Of a stretch of DNA of 64,000 nucleotides, positions 1-12,100 are shown in pieces. Position 1 is the stretch's first letter, and the number at the start of each line of letters is the position of its first letter. The position numbers were made by a program, and so were the translations under genes. Origin of the DNA: Forficula auricularia. Its lineage: Eukaryota > Arthropoda > Insecta > Dermaptera > Forficulidae. The stretch spans positions 26,266,711 to 26,330,710 of the forward strand of contig JALMQS010000128.1 in assembly GCA_024734495.1 (NCBI GenBank), written 5' to 3'. The notes under the pieces were generated by a model. It was not told the DNA's origin. It was given only the letters and a program-made list of their open reading frames with translations, and did no database searches.

Positions 1-171
1 ACTTGGTAAATTTCATCTCATTAATACCTACTACCGTATAAGCCATAAACATAGAATCTTATAATGATTTCAACTCTTTTAAAGGTGTTTTTTAAAAAGT
101 AAAACTAGTTCTATTGATTTCACTACAAAGTCTTTCTGTCTGTGTGAAGATTGTAGTTCATAAACTAAATC

Positions 172-232
172 GGGGATCCCCAAACTACGGCCGGCGGGAC
201 AAATACGGCACTTGAAAATTTTCAACCAGCCC
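172..232. mobile_element. hAT-like terminus fragment
   Basis: The stretch reads like the widespread hAT-type end 'CCCCAAACTACGGCC' followed by a GC-rich run, in an otherwise AT-rich flank. I see no matching opposite terminus or duplicated target site, so this is called as a decayed end only. The resemblance is from general knowledge of hAT termini. Confidence 0.3.
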
Positions 233-899
233 GCTGCTACTACAGAATTAATTCTCAATTATTTTCTTTGAAATATTAATGTCATATAATAGCGAATTAT
301 TAATATAATTTCGTATAATATGTTATATCCCGCCCATAGTTTTCAATGTTCCCATGTGGCCCTATGTTATGCCCCCCGACAATACTTTCTGGAATATAAA
401 TATAATTATTCTTACGGGTCGCTTGGCGGTCCCTTTGAGGCTGGAGGGCATCTTTTGACAATGCGAGAGTGGAGCCTGCAATTCGCTTCCTGTCAATAAA
501 TATGAAATACCTCTTAAAGCAAGTCATAAATAATTGTCAATGCCTTTTTGGCCCCAGATGTTGATTTATAAATTCATTGGCTTTTTGGGAAATTTCCAGA
601 TGTCCTTTGGGCCCAGATGTGTAAAAGTTATTTTAGCGTGGGAAGTATCAAATTATATTTCCAGAAATGGGAGGAACAATTTTAAGAAACGCCCCGCTAA
701 TTAAAATTTGGCCTATGAGAAGGAATCTTAAAATTTCGACTCTCCAGGCAGCTTTAGTCAGTGGAGAGTTTGGCAGTTCTAAGTTTGATGTTGAGAGAGT
801 CAGTTCTAATTTTGCTCTTGAGAGAGAGAGTTCGAACTTGAAGCCCAGTTGGGGTGTTCAGTCGGTTGTCAATTGGCCGTAAGAGATGAGGCTCTCCAG

Positions 900-1140
900 C
901 CATCAGTTGGAGACAAGTGTATTTATAATTAACTAATAAAAATAATCAAAAGTAAATAATGCTCCTTCTTTGAACAATCTCTCCCTCTTCCAAATCAGCG
1001 CAGGGCTTAAACAGGCCGAATCGCTTGGACACGTTACCAGACCATTCTGCGGGGAGCTATCTTCGAGATAAAATCGACAAATCGTCAACCCTTTCTCTGG
1101 TCAAGAAGGGTTGCAACCAAAAACCAACAGTGTGTCGCAA
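900..1140. other. GC-richer unannotated block
   Basis: This block has clearly higher GC than its surroundings. No frame gives a convincing protein and I recognise no repeat. It could be a conserved non-coding element or an old repeat. The rest of 240-1290 shows nothing else I can name; the short open frames there look accidental. Confidence 0.25.
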
Positions 1141-1288
1141 CACCTAGTCTAAAAAATTTGGGGGGCCCTGAGCTAAATCAAAATTAAACTTGCTAAAAAT
1201 TATATAAATTAATTTCCCTGAAATAAAAAAAGCATATTAATATTTTAATCGAATTATTATTTTCGAAAGATTCTTACTTTGTTTGTGT

Positions 1289-1393
1289 TCTAAAATAAAT
1301 AATATTTTTTTATCATGGGGGTGTGAGGTATTCATGTATGGTCTAAAATAAAAAAATATTTTTTTATCATGGTGTGTGAGGTATTCCTGTAAA
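1289..1393. repeat. Two-copy ~53-bp direct repeat
   Basis: Two adjacent near-identical units each run from 'TCTAAAATAAA' through 'TTTTTTATCATGG' to 'GTGAGGTATTC'. The second starts at about 1342. It looks like a local tandem duplication. Confidence 0.7.
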
Positions 1394-1479
1394 GATCTTT
1401 TCAATTAACATTAGTCTTAATTTTTATTTATTTATTTTTTTTTTTTTTTAGAGTATTTTAGTGTTTAGGAGTGAGAAAT

Positions 1480-2152
1480 TAATATAAATTATCTTTTAAT
1501 GTTTAGCTCCTTCGTATTAATAATAGAAAATTCTGAAATGGATAAATGAAATTTAATAAATGTTTATGTTGAATTATTTATTATTGTTACTAGTTTCGCC
1601 ATTGTTTGGCTCATCAGACCTATTTACATTTTTTTGTTTATAAAATTTTTTGATTGAACAATTCATTTCACTGGGAAATCACAGATAACATATCACAATA
1701 GATCAGTTCTTATCCATTCCTGACGGACCAGTTCCAGAAAGAATACATTCGACGAGAGACAGTCCAAGAGTTAAAAAGTGGTTAAATATTTTAAAAATAG
1801 TATCTCCATGTCAAATCACATCCCCAAGGGACGATATACCATGATCGACTGGCTATGAACCCGAATTATCTCTTGATATTAATGAGATGTCTATTTTTAA
1901 AAAATTCATTTTTGAATGCAAAAATAGATCTATAATTACAGTTTTAATATATTTTCATTGTTTTTATAAAAAGACTTTCATTTATCCATTTCGCTAAAAT
2001 CTGACCCCCGGGTAGGGACAAATTTAAAAATAATAAATAGTATCGTAAATGGCTTATGGCTAGAAAGGCTGAAAAGCCAAAAAAAAAAAATCCATTTCAA
2101 AATTTTCCATTATTAATACGAAGGAGCTAAACATTAAAAGATAATTTATATT
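1480..2152. mobile_element. Inverted-repeat element with hammerhead-like core
   Basis: Left arm 1480-1541 and right arm 2092-2152 are reverse complements over about 60 bp with a few mismatches; both contain 'CTCCTTCGTATTAATAA' or its complement. A second short inverted match, 'GGATAAATGAAA', lies just inside (about 1540 and 1980). There is no coding capacity. The left half contains a hammerhead-like motif on the minus strand at 1587-1620. Arms plus ribozyme motif suggest a non-autonomous Penelope/retrozyme-type unit; that assignment is inference. Confidence 0.55.
1587..1620 (-). ncRNA. Hammerhead ribozyme-like motif (best core match)
   Basis: Minus strand reads CUGAUGA, then hairpin GCCA-AACAA-UGGC (4-bp stem II), then GAAAC, then UAGUA. 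This fits the hammerhead core CUGANGA / stem II / GAAA with no extra nucleotide. A tiny stem III (AC/GU, loop UA) would precede an NUH cleavage site, GUA. Stem I is weak: two pairs (U-A, G-C), then a mismatch. Very short stem III is characteristic of hammerheads described in Penelope-like elements. Activity is not shown by sequence alone. Confidence 0.55.
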
Positions 2153-2200
2153 TATTTTTTTCATAAGAATTTTGCTGGCTTGGTGTATACTGGATATATT

Positions 2201-2583
2201 AATTTTTTATTGTTTAGAATAAATAAATTGAATTGCTTCTTTTCAGTAATTTATTTTGTTATTCAAATGGTTAATCCAAACATTTCGAGAGCGCTCTCGG
2301 CATCTCTTCTTATGAAAGAGATGTAAATAATTGTATATACTCGCATGGTATTTCATTTTGAATTTGTATGTATAATATATATATATGTATGTGTGTGTTG
2401 TGTGATCGAGCTTTTATCAATGTTCTGTACAAACTGATGGGGTCGGCACATTGGTAGAAGTGGTTTCCACTGAGGAAGAGATGCCGAGAGCGCTCTCGAA
2501 ATATTTGGATTAACCATTTGAATAACAAAATAAATTACTGGAAAGAAGCAATTCAATTTATTTATTCTAAACAATAAAAAATT
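2201..2583. mobile_element. Palindromic element, ~109-bp arms
   Basis: Arms 2201-2309 and 2475-2583 are nearly perfect reverse complements with only a few mismatches. Each arm contains the self-complementary 'CGAGAGCGCTCTCG'. The centre is a short AT/GT-rich spacer. The high arm identity implies recent origin or conversion between arms. Open frames across it are by-products of the palindrome. Confidence 0.7.
2465..2515 (+). ncRNA. Hammerhead-like motif, degenerate
   Basis: CTGAGGA at 2470-2476 fits CUGANGA. It is followed by a long hairpin region containing GAGAGCGCTCTC and then CGAAATATTTGG, matching the GAAA element. Stem II is irregular, and the nucleotide at the expected cleavage position appears to be G, which is not permitted in NUH. 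Probably inactive. Confidence 0.25.
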
Positions 2584-3119
2584 TATTTTTTGTTTATTTT
2601 ATTTCACTTTAAAATAACGATGTGAAAGAAGCTCAAAGAAGCCAATTTTAATGTTTTGTACTTATAAATGACAACTTAAAATTAAGGAAAATTTCCACGT
2701 ATTCCCTCATCCTCTCTTTTCAAATAAGGATGAATTTGACACATTAAGTATTTTTGGAATAAACTAAAGGTACGGAACTCTTATCTCTTATCTTGTCCGA
2801 CTCGCATTTAGCTTGGTTATTTTAATGATTTTTTTACAGTTTCCAATTAAATTACCACATCCATTTCTTAGATGATCTAATAATGTCTTATTTTTATTAG
2901 AACTATTTTCTTGGAGAGTTATTTTGTTTTTTGCAAGTAGTTGGGTCTTTCTCCTCTATTATGACATTTCAAGCATGTGGGGGGAATTTCAATTTACCAT
3001 TGATATATAAACACAGTATATATTTGAAGTATTTTCATTTTGAAGACGGCTGGGAGAATTCAATGGAGAATTGATGGAGAAGCAAACATAAAATTCGGAA
3101 TAAAATCATTTAATGAAAC

Positions 3120-3262
3120 GTCATTTTCATCCACTTAAAAACTGACGTTTCGGAGGATACTTCTTTAGGGATTAAAAGGCCTTCGTTAATCCTTTTTAAG
3201 CTCTGAAAAGAAAAGGAAAATCGTCCGAAACGTCGGCTTTTAAGAGAATGCAAAAGACAATC
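3120..3262. repeat. Inverted pair of GAAACGTC motifs
   Basis: 'GACGTTTCGGA' at about 3144 and 'CCGAAACGTCGGC' at about 3226 face each other, with flanking 'ACTTAAAA' / 'TTTTAAG' also inverted. Both resemble the 3' half of the hammerhead-like cores elsewhere in the window. The 5' cores (CTAAAGA and CTGAAAA) carry disabling changes. Probably a decayed family copy. Confidence 0.4.
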
Positions 3263-3567
3263 CAAAATTATTTTATGCGGATCTTTATTTTTCATTATCC
3301 TTGGGTTGCCTTTCCATCGATCCTCCATAAATACAGTATGGAAAAATATTTTTTTCTTTTTTTTATATCGCAAAATTTCTGAGGGTACTTAATAGGTGCT
3401 AATAAGCTACATTATTGTCAAATCGCAGTTTATTTGAAATGCAATGTGTGGTTTTAGAGAATTTCTCTTGTAAAATAACTATTTGAAATTGTCATTTTAA
3501 GGCTTAGGTATTTCATAAATCGTCGCCTTAGAGTGTAAACCTGCTAAATCCATTTTTATCATACATA

Positions 3568-4525
3568 CAGAGGTGGCCAGAACGTGGGTCGCGATCCGCA
3601 TGCGGCTCTTCAGTCAATCTCGTGCGGCTCTTGAACCCTCTTGAATAATACTGATTTTAAAAGCTGGGGTGGAGACAAAGATCTACCACATTTTGAAGAG
3701 GTATAAAAAATGAAAAAATTTAACTAGAAAAAAAAAACTGAATATATTTTTGAAAAGAACATAAAATAATTTTTTTAATGTATTTTAAACATTATCAGAC
3801 AAAAAAAGGCGGGGGGGGGGGGGGGTCAAAAATGAAAATTCTAGCCCTTTCGACCAAACTCAACCAAATTTTGTATACATATTCGGTGGGCCCCAAAAAG
3901 ACTAGAAATGCAAAAACTAACCACCTAAAATGAGGGGGGGTCAAAAATGAAAATTCTAGCCCTTTCGACCAAAATCAACCAAAATTTGTATACATATTCT
4001 GTGGACCCCCAGAAGGCTAGAAATTCAAAAACTAACTACCCAAAATGGGAGGAGGGTCAAAAATGAAACACAGAATATGTATACAAAATTTGGTTGAGTT
4101 TGGTAAGGGCTAGAATTTTTCTTTGATCCCACCCCCCCCCCCCCCCCGTTTTTTTTGTCTGATAATATTTAAAATACATTAAAAAAAAAATTTCATTTAT
4201 TTTATTTTCAAAAATATGTTAGTTTTTTTTTCTAGTTAAATTTTTTCATTTTTTTATATCTCTTCAAAATGTGGTAGATCTTATATCTTATGCCCCACCC
4301 TGTATAATAATTAAATTAAAAAAATAATAATTCAAAAATTAAATTAATTTGTAATATTATAAGTAAGTAGTCAAAAAATATATGTTACTTCATTTTATAT
4401 TTTATAAAATAAAAAAGAAGGTATCTTTTTTTAATAAACCATTAATTAATCTCCAAACAATGTGGCTCGGTTTGAAACAGTTTTATAAATTTGCGGCTCC
4501 CAAAGTTAAGGTTAGTGGCCTGATA
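3568..4525. mobile_element. hAT-like MITE with nested foldback element
   Basis: The left end 'CAGAGGTGGCCAGAACG' is followed by 'CGCATGCGGCTCTTCAG'. The right part has 'TGTGGCTCGGTTTGAAACAG', 'TTTGCGGCTCCCAAAGTTAA' and ends 'TTAGTGGCCTG'. This matches the general layout of hAT-type elements beginning CAGAGGTGG and ending in an inverted form. No clear 8-bp TSD is seen. The middle is occupied by an unrelated foldback element. A related scrap lies at about 17,963-18,003. Confidence 0.4.
3677..4283. mobile_element. Foldback element with poly-G/poly-C arm ends
   Basis: Arms 3677-3812 and about 4148-4283 are imperfect reverse complements, from 'AGATCTACCACATTTTGAAG' inward to 'GTCTGATAATATTTAAAATAC' equivalents. 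The left arm ends in a G run and the right in a C run. The interior holds direct copies of a unit with 'TCAAAAATGAAAATTCTAGC' and 'GTATACATATTC'. Similar units recur at 43.9 and 45.1 kb. No coding capacity. Confidence 0.6.
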
Positions 4526-4799
4526 TATAACATATTAATACCGTTCGAAAGAAAAAGAGATGCAGCATCGTCCAAATACTTAAAATTACGTTCGTATGTT
4601 GTAGAAAAAAAATGTAAAAAATAGTTTCTTTCCATAACAACAATATTAAATTTTTTTTCTTTTTTCTCTGCACTGTAAAATTTTCTTGTTGTGAGTTAGC
4701 AGAATTACACTCTAAGGCGACGAAATTTGATTTAGTTAATATATTGTATTTTTCATAATAACGATGCTAACGAGATAATTATGTATTTTCAAACGTTAA

Positions 4800-5145
4800 C
4801 ATCCGCGATACCCTCTATGATCCAATGTGATTCTGAAATAAGCTTGTGTTCATTTGATGACTTCTCTCGCCTCTAACATTACCATTCGAGAAAGGTGGCC
4901 AGATCGCCTCACCGAAATGAATCAGCCCTAAAACCATTGCCAATTCCCTGTTGCTGATCCTGTGGATCAGGAGGCTTATGTCGTCGCTTTATTAAACGGT
5001 TTATGTAAGCCTTGAGACCTCAGCCCCTCAGCCCATCAATTCGCCGCCCTTTAATATCGCCGCAGAGCCCCTCGCTAAGTTAATTTACTTGATAATTCTG
5101 TTAGGGACCGCCACACCGTCTGGCTTTTTTGCCAAGCTTTATTCA
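4800..5145. other. GC-richer block, possible conserved non-coding element
   Basis: About 350 bp with many GC-rich words between AT-rich flanks; no repeat family or long frame is recognised. It contains a small hairpin, 'CTGATCCTGTGGATCAG', at about 4955. This could be a regulatory element of the surrounding intron; that is inference. Confidence 0.25.
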
Positions 5146-5822
5146 TCTTGATTTATTAACATTTCCTTAATAGTTGATGTCGACCAGAAAACCATTCCAG
5201 AAACATTATAATAAAAAAATAATATGAAATTTTTCTTTTATTATCTAATAATTTAATCAACGAGTAGATTATGTTGATTAATGCTTGAAAAAGGAAGAAA
5301 ATGAGAATACATTTTTATACGATTCTTTTACTTTTTTATAAAATCATTTTGAATTGAAATTAGAGGGCATACTGAGGAAACTTGTTTAAGACATTATAAT
5401 ATGCGAAATCTCATTGCTTGGCAATATTTTATCTTCGAACAGTTTGGATTAGAAAAAGGAAGTGTATCACAAAGCTGGTAGCTTAATAATACCTACAAAC
5501 TTTTGTACCGATTATGATCATTAGGTACACTCTTTCAAGAGATTCTTTTTTTTGTTATTTAATAATTCTAAAATGTCAACAGTTTTACCAGAAAACCATT
5601 CTACCAGCCTCCGTTCTCGGGAGTCAAATAGGGATCCGTTAGCTCTATATTCGATTAATACTAAACATTTATTTTTTATGCAATACTTAAAAGCGTAATA
5701 AAAATTAGAAATATTTATTTTTTATTTTTTTAAAGGTTTTTGAGGCAAAGTACATTTTGCGTTTCGAAACTGAAATGCCACACTTTAATTCATGAGTGTC
5801 ATGAAAAACTTAAAAATTGAAA

Positions 5823-5935
5823 GAGACAATAAAAGAGTGTGTCTTCTGCTGGAATTATAAATTTTATTTATAACGAAACTATAGTCTCGTTATAAATAAA
5901 ATTTATAATTCCAGGAAGACACTCTACATTGTCTC
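5823..5935. repeat. Perfect-centre palindrome, family A
   Basis: The sequence reads outward symmetrically from CGAAACTATAGTCTCG at about 5874-5889. Arms extend through 'TTATAAATAAAATTTATAA' to 'GAGACAAT' / 'ATTGTCTC', with minor indels. The centre is the 3' half of the family-A hammerhead-like motif (GAAAC-TATA-GTC-TC). Downstream 'ATTCTGCTACCCTCGGC' is the family-A end sequence seen elsewhere. Confidence 0.65.
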
Positions 5936-6251
5936 CTTCAATATATAAAAATTCTGCTACCCTCGGCACAAAAATTTTCAATTAAAAACCTTAAAAATAT
6001 GAACAATTAATCTGATACAGGAATGAAAAATATTTTATACTTATGAAATTCAAATTTTTTCAAATAATATTTTGTTTTCGAGATAATAGGCCAAATATTT
6101 TGAAGAATTCAAAAGATGTTTTAAACTTGTGCTCTACTAACTTAAAACTAAAGTAGTATACAAGCTGATGGATACATGAGGATATTGCATTCATTAGTTC
6201 GTTAAAAAAAGATTACTTTAAATATTGAATGACATTGAGTTGACTACTGAC

Positions 6252-9100
6252 TTATAGCCTCTGTATTCCAGCATCTTGAAATCGACCAACCCTCTATTCT
6301 AGCCCTTAGCGAGACCCAAATTGATCAAAATAAATCTAACGCCCCTGATCTTCAATTTCGCAAATATATTCTCACACCATGTTTCGTCGCTATAATGGTG
6401 TCTGCTGCTACGTTCGTGACGATGTCCCCTGCCAGCGTTTTTCCTCTAGAATCAGATAAATTCGATGCGTTATGGCTTAAAATTTCCTCCAAATTCATCT
6501 TCCAGATTCCTCTGTGCAATATATAGGTCCCTAATGATTCGAAATTTTCAGAATTTTCCAACTATCTCGATATTGCGACCAAATTCAATCACAATTTCCC
6601 AATTCAGAAATTTCTTTTCTTGAAGATTTTAATGTCCATAATAAGGATTGGTTGACCCATTCCAGCTCCAACACACGCGCTGGTCGCGAAGCCTATGATT
6701 TCTCTATAGCCTGCAATCTCAGTCAAATCATTGACTGTCCTACTAGAATACCTGACAATCCCAAACACACAGCGTATCTTCTTGATCTATTCCTGACAAT
6801 TGACCCATCGACATTCACATTCTCTATATCCGCCCCTTTGAATAAATCCGACCACTCTCTGATAAAAAATAATGTTCCTTTCAACTTCTCTAAGCCTAAG
6901 AGCCAAGATATTAAAAAAAATATGGCTATTTAATAGAGCCAACTTCGATGAGATGCGTAGCTTCTTTGGATTCCGTGGAATGACGCATTAAAAAATAAAA
7001 ATGCTTCTGAATGTGCTTCTGTATTTGAAGAAGTAATTCAGATGGGCATTGAACAGTGTGTTCCCTATGTAAATAGGAAAAATTATTCAAAACCCTGGTT
7101 CAACAAACGATGTGCCGATGCTGTTCGTGAAAAAAATAAAGCATTCAACGAATGGCTTTCCTGCCAAACGGACATCAAACGAATTGCTTTCAAAATCACC
7201 GTAACCGAACGCCAACAAAATTATTAATGAAACCAAGATGTCTCTAGACGAAAAATGGGCTGACCGATTATCCAGCATGCCCAGCTAATAAAAATCCGAT
7301 TCTGGCATCTCACGAGGGAAATTAACTACCAACTCCTCCAAATCACCGTTTCCCCCCCTTAGTCTTTCCAGCGGCTCAATGACACTGACGCCCTCTCTAA
7401 AGCTGAAGCATTCGCTTCATTCTTCGCGACCAATGCCACCCTGAACGACAAGGGACTTCACCCCCGCCCTATACCCTAACGCCAATATTATGTCGAATAT
7501 TAAATTCAGAATACCAAAAATATTAAAAGTAATAAAAAACCTAAATGTTAATTCAGCCGCTGGCCCAGACAACATTCCCACCACTATAATCAAAAATTGC
7601 GAGCCTGAACTTGCTCCTATTCTCTCAAAAATTTTCAAACTTTCATATACCACTGGCTCATTTCGGAGAGCTGGAAAACAGCAAGAATTCAACCAATAAA
7701 AAAAAGGAGATCCTTCAAATGTAACCAATTATCGTCCGATCGCCATAACTTCGGTTTTTCTAAAATCATGGAAAAAATCATTAATGAGCAAGTTCTTCAC
7801 CATTTAGAATCTAATAAACTAATCCATGATAGTCAATACGGCTTTAGACAATTTCGGTCCTCCCGCGATATTTTTAGCATATATAACTCATATTTGGAAT
7901 AAAAGCACTAGAAGAGACTGGTAAAGAGACTTTCGTAATAGGCTTAGACATTTTCAAAGGCCTTCGATCATGTCTGGCACAAAAATCTTCTTGCCAAATT
8001 ACCTGGATTTGGCCTTCCCCCAAAACCTCTACAAGTTGCGCGAGCTTTCTCTCAAACCGCTCTATTAAGTCGAGGTTGAAATATCATCCTCGTCCTTTAA
8101 TACTAATGCTGGAGTTCCTCAGGGCTCAGTCATCTCTCCCACGCTCTTTATTATCTATATTAATGACCTATTAAATCTGCCCTCCAATCCAATACATTGT
8201 TACGCTGACGATAGCACCCTCCACAACGCTCAATCCTTACTAGACAATCGCGCAAACATAGCCTCCTCAATAAATTCAGATTTAAGCATGCTTAAAAAAT
8301 GGGGATCTCACAATTTGGCGCTCGTGCTAGCAAAACACAATGCTGCCTAATTTCTAGGCGCGCAGATAGAACCTTCCGGACATTTCCTTTGATTCGAGTT
8401 CATTGGAATTCCGTAATGATATCAATGTTAGGTGTCACCTTAGGTTCTGACCTCTCTTGAATGACCATATTATCGCAGTAGCAAAAGCTGCAGTATGTAA
8501 GCTTGGCTTTCTTTTCTGAACCAAACGATTTTTCACCCCCACTCAACTCCTTATATTATACAAGGCTCAAATTCGCCCCTGTCTTGAATATTGCTCGCAT
8601 TTTATGGAAGGCCTCCAAGTATTCTTAATACCTTAGATGCAATTCAGAGGCGAGCTATCAGACTGATAGGCGATCCTACATTAACTGACACTCTCGGCTC
8701 TAGCCCATCGTAGAATCTGTCTCCGCCTTTCCCTTTTTTATAGATATTACCATGGCTTTTGTTCTGACGAAATAAAATCGATAATCCCACCAAAGGCTTC
8801 ATTTCACGATTTTCTAAAATTCAACACCCTACGCACTTAAACTAGATACTAATCGAACAAACACATTCGCCAATTCATTTTATCCTATGACATCTAGGAA
8901 CTGGAACTCTCTTCCCCCGACCGTCTTTCAGCTACTTATAACCTTCAATCTTTCAAGATAAGCATCCACAGAATCACCTTCGACTGCTACCCAATCCCCT
9001 AAATCTCCCCTTATCTTCACGTTACAAGGGTCCACCACGGACTTCAGAGGTTGTACCTTCTTGGTGCAACTTCTTCTTGTATCAGTATCATTATAAAAAA
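6252..9100 (+). mobile_element. Decayed LINE (jockey/CR1-like)
   Basis: Pieces of one retrotransposon appear in order but in shifting frames. First is an endonuclease-like start (ALSETQI near 6308), with a further domain near 6620-6880 (DCPTRIPDNPKHTAYLLDLF). Reverse transcriptase begins at about 7550 (AAGPDNIPT), then NYRPIAI, a GLDISKAFDHVWHK block at about 7940-7983, and HCYADDSTLHNA at about 8198. A C-terminal region of LINE type follows (RPCLEYCSHF, then IPPKASF). Many stops and frameshifts make it non-functional. The element ends near an A-run at about 9098. Clade assignment is from remembered family resemblance only. Confidence 0.75.
7490..7699 (+). pseudogene. LINE reverse transcriptase fragment
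   Basis: This is the longest open piece of the LINE RT, with the finger-domain words AAGPDNIPT and PILSKIFKLSY. It is closed by a stop just before the next RT block (NYRPIAI) resumes in the neighbouring frame. It is a remnant inside the element described at 6252-9100, not an independent gene. Confidence 0.6.
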
Positions 9101-9109
9101 AAAATTGCT

Positions 9110-12100
9110 TAGATATCGGCGATCAAAGTATGAAATTCCACAAAAATTACAAAATAACCAAATATATCAATAATAAATACTATAGAAATATAGAAAACGT
9201 CAATAGAAGAGATCATCGATATATGGAAATCGAAGTAGAGAGACAACGGACTTAATTTGAATTTAATTTCTCTAGCACCTGCACATCACATTGTATTGTT
9301 TACTGCTCCCTTTACGGTACATACATAATAATTGCACCTTCCAAGTATCAATACCCTTTCTTTATTCCCAGCTTAGGGCCTGTTCGCTTCACTGTTTATT
9401 CGGTTTTCCCACTTCGAGACTATTCCATTCTCTGATAATTCATTCATACTTACACTAACTCACAAATAACTGTCCATCATGTTAAATAAATTCTATTCAT
9501 CATATTTTTTTATCTTCAGTCAATGTTCTCCTGACGATGAGTTAGAGCTCGAAATATATGAGTAAACTTAAAAAAATCTTTGTATTTTTTTCTCCTTGTG
9601 AAACACCACCAACTCCAACCTAATTTAATTTTTAAGACAATGGACTCACTGGGAGGACCTCAAAGTTGAACAAACGCCCGGTACGAATGCGCCTGTATTT
9701 ACATCATTCAGTTAGACACAAATAACTGTTGATGCATATTTCTTATTCACCAGGTTTGCCGCGCTAAGTATATAGTGGGTAATTGACTTTCTTGTCAAAA
9801 ATTAGTTTTGAATTGCAGGCACTAAATTATAATATTTCCAACATTTTTACTTTATAATTAAGCAAAATAATTATGCGTCATAATTGTAAAAAATTGAAAA
9901 ATGAATAATAACTTCATTAGTGGTTCTCTTATTATGTCCAGCACATGAGCAGTGACAGTGTAAAAATTACATCTTCAAAGTAAAAAATGAGTTCGTGGTA
10001 GGTAAATCAATATTTGATTCTGAATATGTTCCAAACGTGATTGATAGATTCTTGAAACTAGCGAGGATGAAAAATCGCACAACAAATATATCCCCAGTCT
10101 CGTTTGCGCTATTAAATGAATCAGAACACATCCTAAAAAAATCTTAAACATGTTTCCGACATATAGGTACCACACACGAAGCTAATATATTTTGATTTAT
10201 TAATCTACAAATTAAAAAAAAAGAAAAATCTTTGAAAAATTGTACGGATTTAAAAATAAATTGATTAAATATGGTATATGTAGGTATATGAATTGTTTAT
10301 ATTCATTTTTTTAGTTAAAATATGTAAATATATCAAGAAATAAAACAGTAATATTAGTCAGACTCTCAAAGCTAATTATTAAATCAATCCAGTGCGGAGA
10401 TATATTTTATTCTTAAGACGTTTCTAGGTTGTCTCGTATTTGAGGCGCTAATAACCTTGTCATTGATGTGCCCTAAAACACCTATATAATAATAATATTC
10501 TTTATTTTATGACTTTGAGTAAATTTAGTTTTAGGGAAATTAATTCTTTCTGCTAATGAATCTGTGTTCATATTTGAGTAAAACGGTCTATTAGGAAAAT
10601 TATAGAGCATTGGATCTAAACAATATACGCTAGATTTTAAAATGAGTTCCCGACTTGGAAAGTTGAACCTGCACCTTAGGTAAATAAATAAGAAGAATAA
10701 AAAAATTAAATTTTTCTTTTCTTTTTCATTAGTCGTGTTCCTTCAATCAAGAAAGGGTCTTCTTTAAAGAAAACTGAAAAAGTCTATCTATATTGTCTAC
10801 ATTAATGATTCTACCCCTGGAGAGTGTATATTGTCAGTTGAATTTAGACATTATAAAATTAAAAAAAAAAAAGTTGTTAACGAGTTTTTACTTTATAGCG
10901 AATAGCTTGTAATATTTGCTTTCTTAATTAAGAAGAAGCAATCACGTATAACGACTTTATAGCAAGAACACGTTCGAAACGTAAAATAATTTAAGAGCAC
11001 TTCTTAATCACCTTATCCCAATGAATTGTAAGAAATTACTTTTTTTGATTGATGAAGAAACAACTGGAGAATTCTTCTTAAATTAAAAAAAAAAAAAAAG
11101 AAGACATAAGAGATATCTCATAGCAAAAATTTCACGGGCTATAATTCGGAATTTGAACTAAAGCACCAACACTTATAAGTATCATGCTAGAATAGTATCT
11201 GCTAAATTGACTCTACATAGTATTTGTGCGCCTCCCCTCCACCCCCAAAAAAAGGGGGTGAAATTTTTTATTAATTTAAATTAGAAGAAAAAGATAAATA
11301 TTTTTTAATGATTCTGCAACTGTTAGTTTCGAAATAGTGTTGAAATAATAATATCAAAATCGAAACCCCTAGAATGTAGGCAACCAACCCTTCGTATTTC
11401 TACTTTGAATTTTGATAAAAAAAAAATTACTTATAAAATTATTTTAAAAAAATTAACTTTCGATCATAAAAATGAAAAAAAATCTTTACTTGTACTAAAG
11501 TTTTTTACTTTCTCTTAAATTGCTAGACAGATGTATATTAAGTATACTATTGCATTCACCTAAGGAGTTCCAATTTTCAGTCTTCTATCTCTTTAAAATT
11601 TTTCTCTTCTAAACTTTAAGGTAGTTGTTTCACCATATGGGTTTTCTTAGGATTTTTTTGAAATCTAGATTATTATTTAAATACTTCTGCTTCGATTGGT
11701 GGAAAAACGAAATTTATGAACAATATATATCCGGTGATATTAAATTTCAAAGATAGAGTTTTTCAGACTCTTATACATTGCACTATACGAGATATCGGAA
11801 AGTTTACATAGATATTTAATTATAATTAAGAAACTCTTCTTACCATTGTTATAAAAAACTAAACCAACATTAAACAATAACTAATAAATACATTTTTTTT
11901 AATTGTAATCCCTAGTTACAAGTTACAACACAGTTTCTGACATAATAATGAATAAATAATGAAAAGTTTACATTAAAAACAAGCTGGCAACAAAGCATTT
12001 ATTTAACCTAAAAAGTGGGTTAACTTTAGTAATTTTTTTGACGTATTTTTGCTTCAACCATTGTCGCAACAGCTTTCAATCGCTTATTAAGAACTTTTTG

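Noticed and set aside
2310..2574. Two overlapping minus-strand frames
   Set aside because: They run through the palindrome at 2,201-2,583 and have no protein features.
9531..9562. Another hammerhead ribozyme
   Set aside because: CTGACGA and GAAA are present, but the expected cleavage position is G and stem II is only three pairs. Noted as degenerate only.
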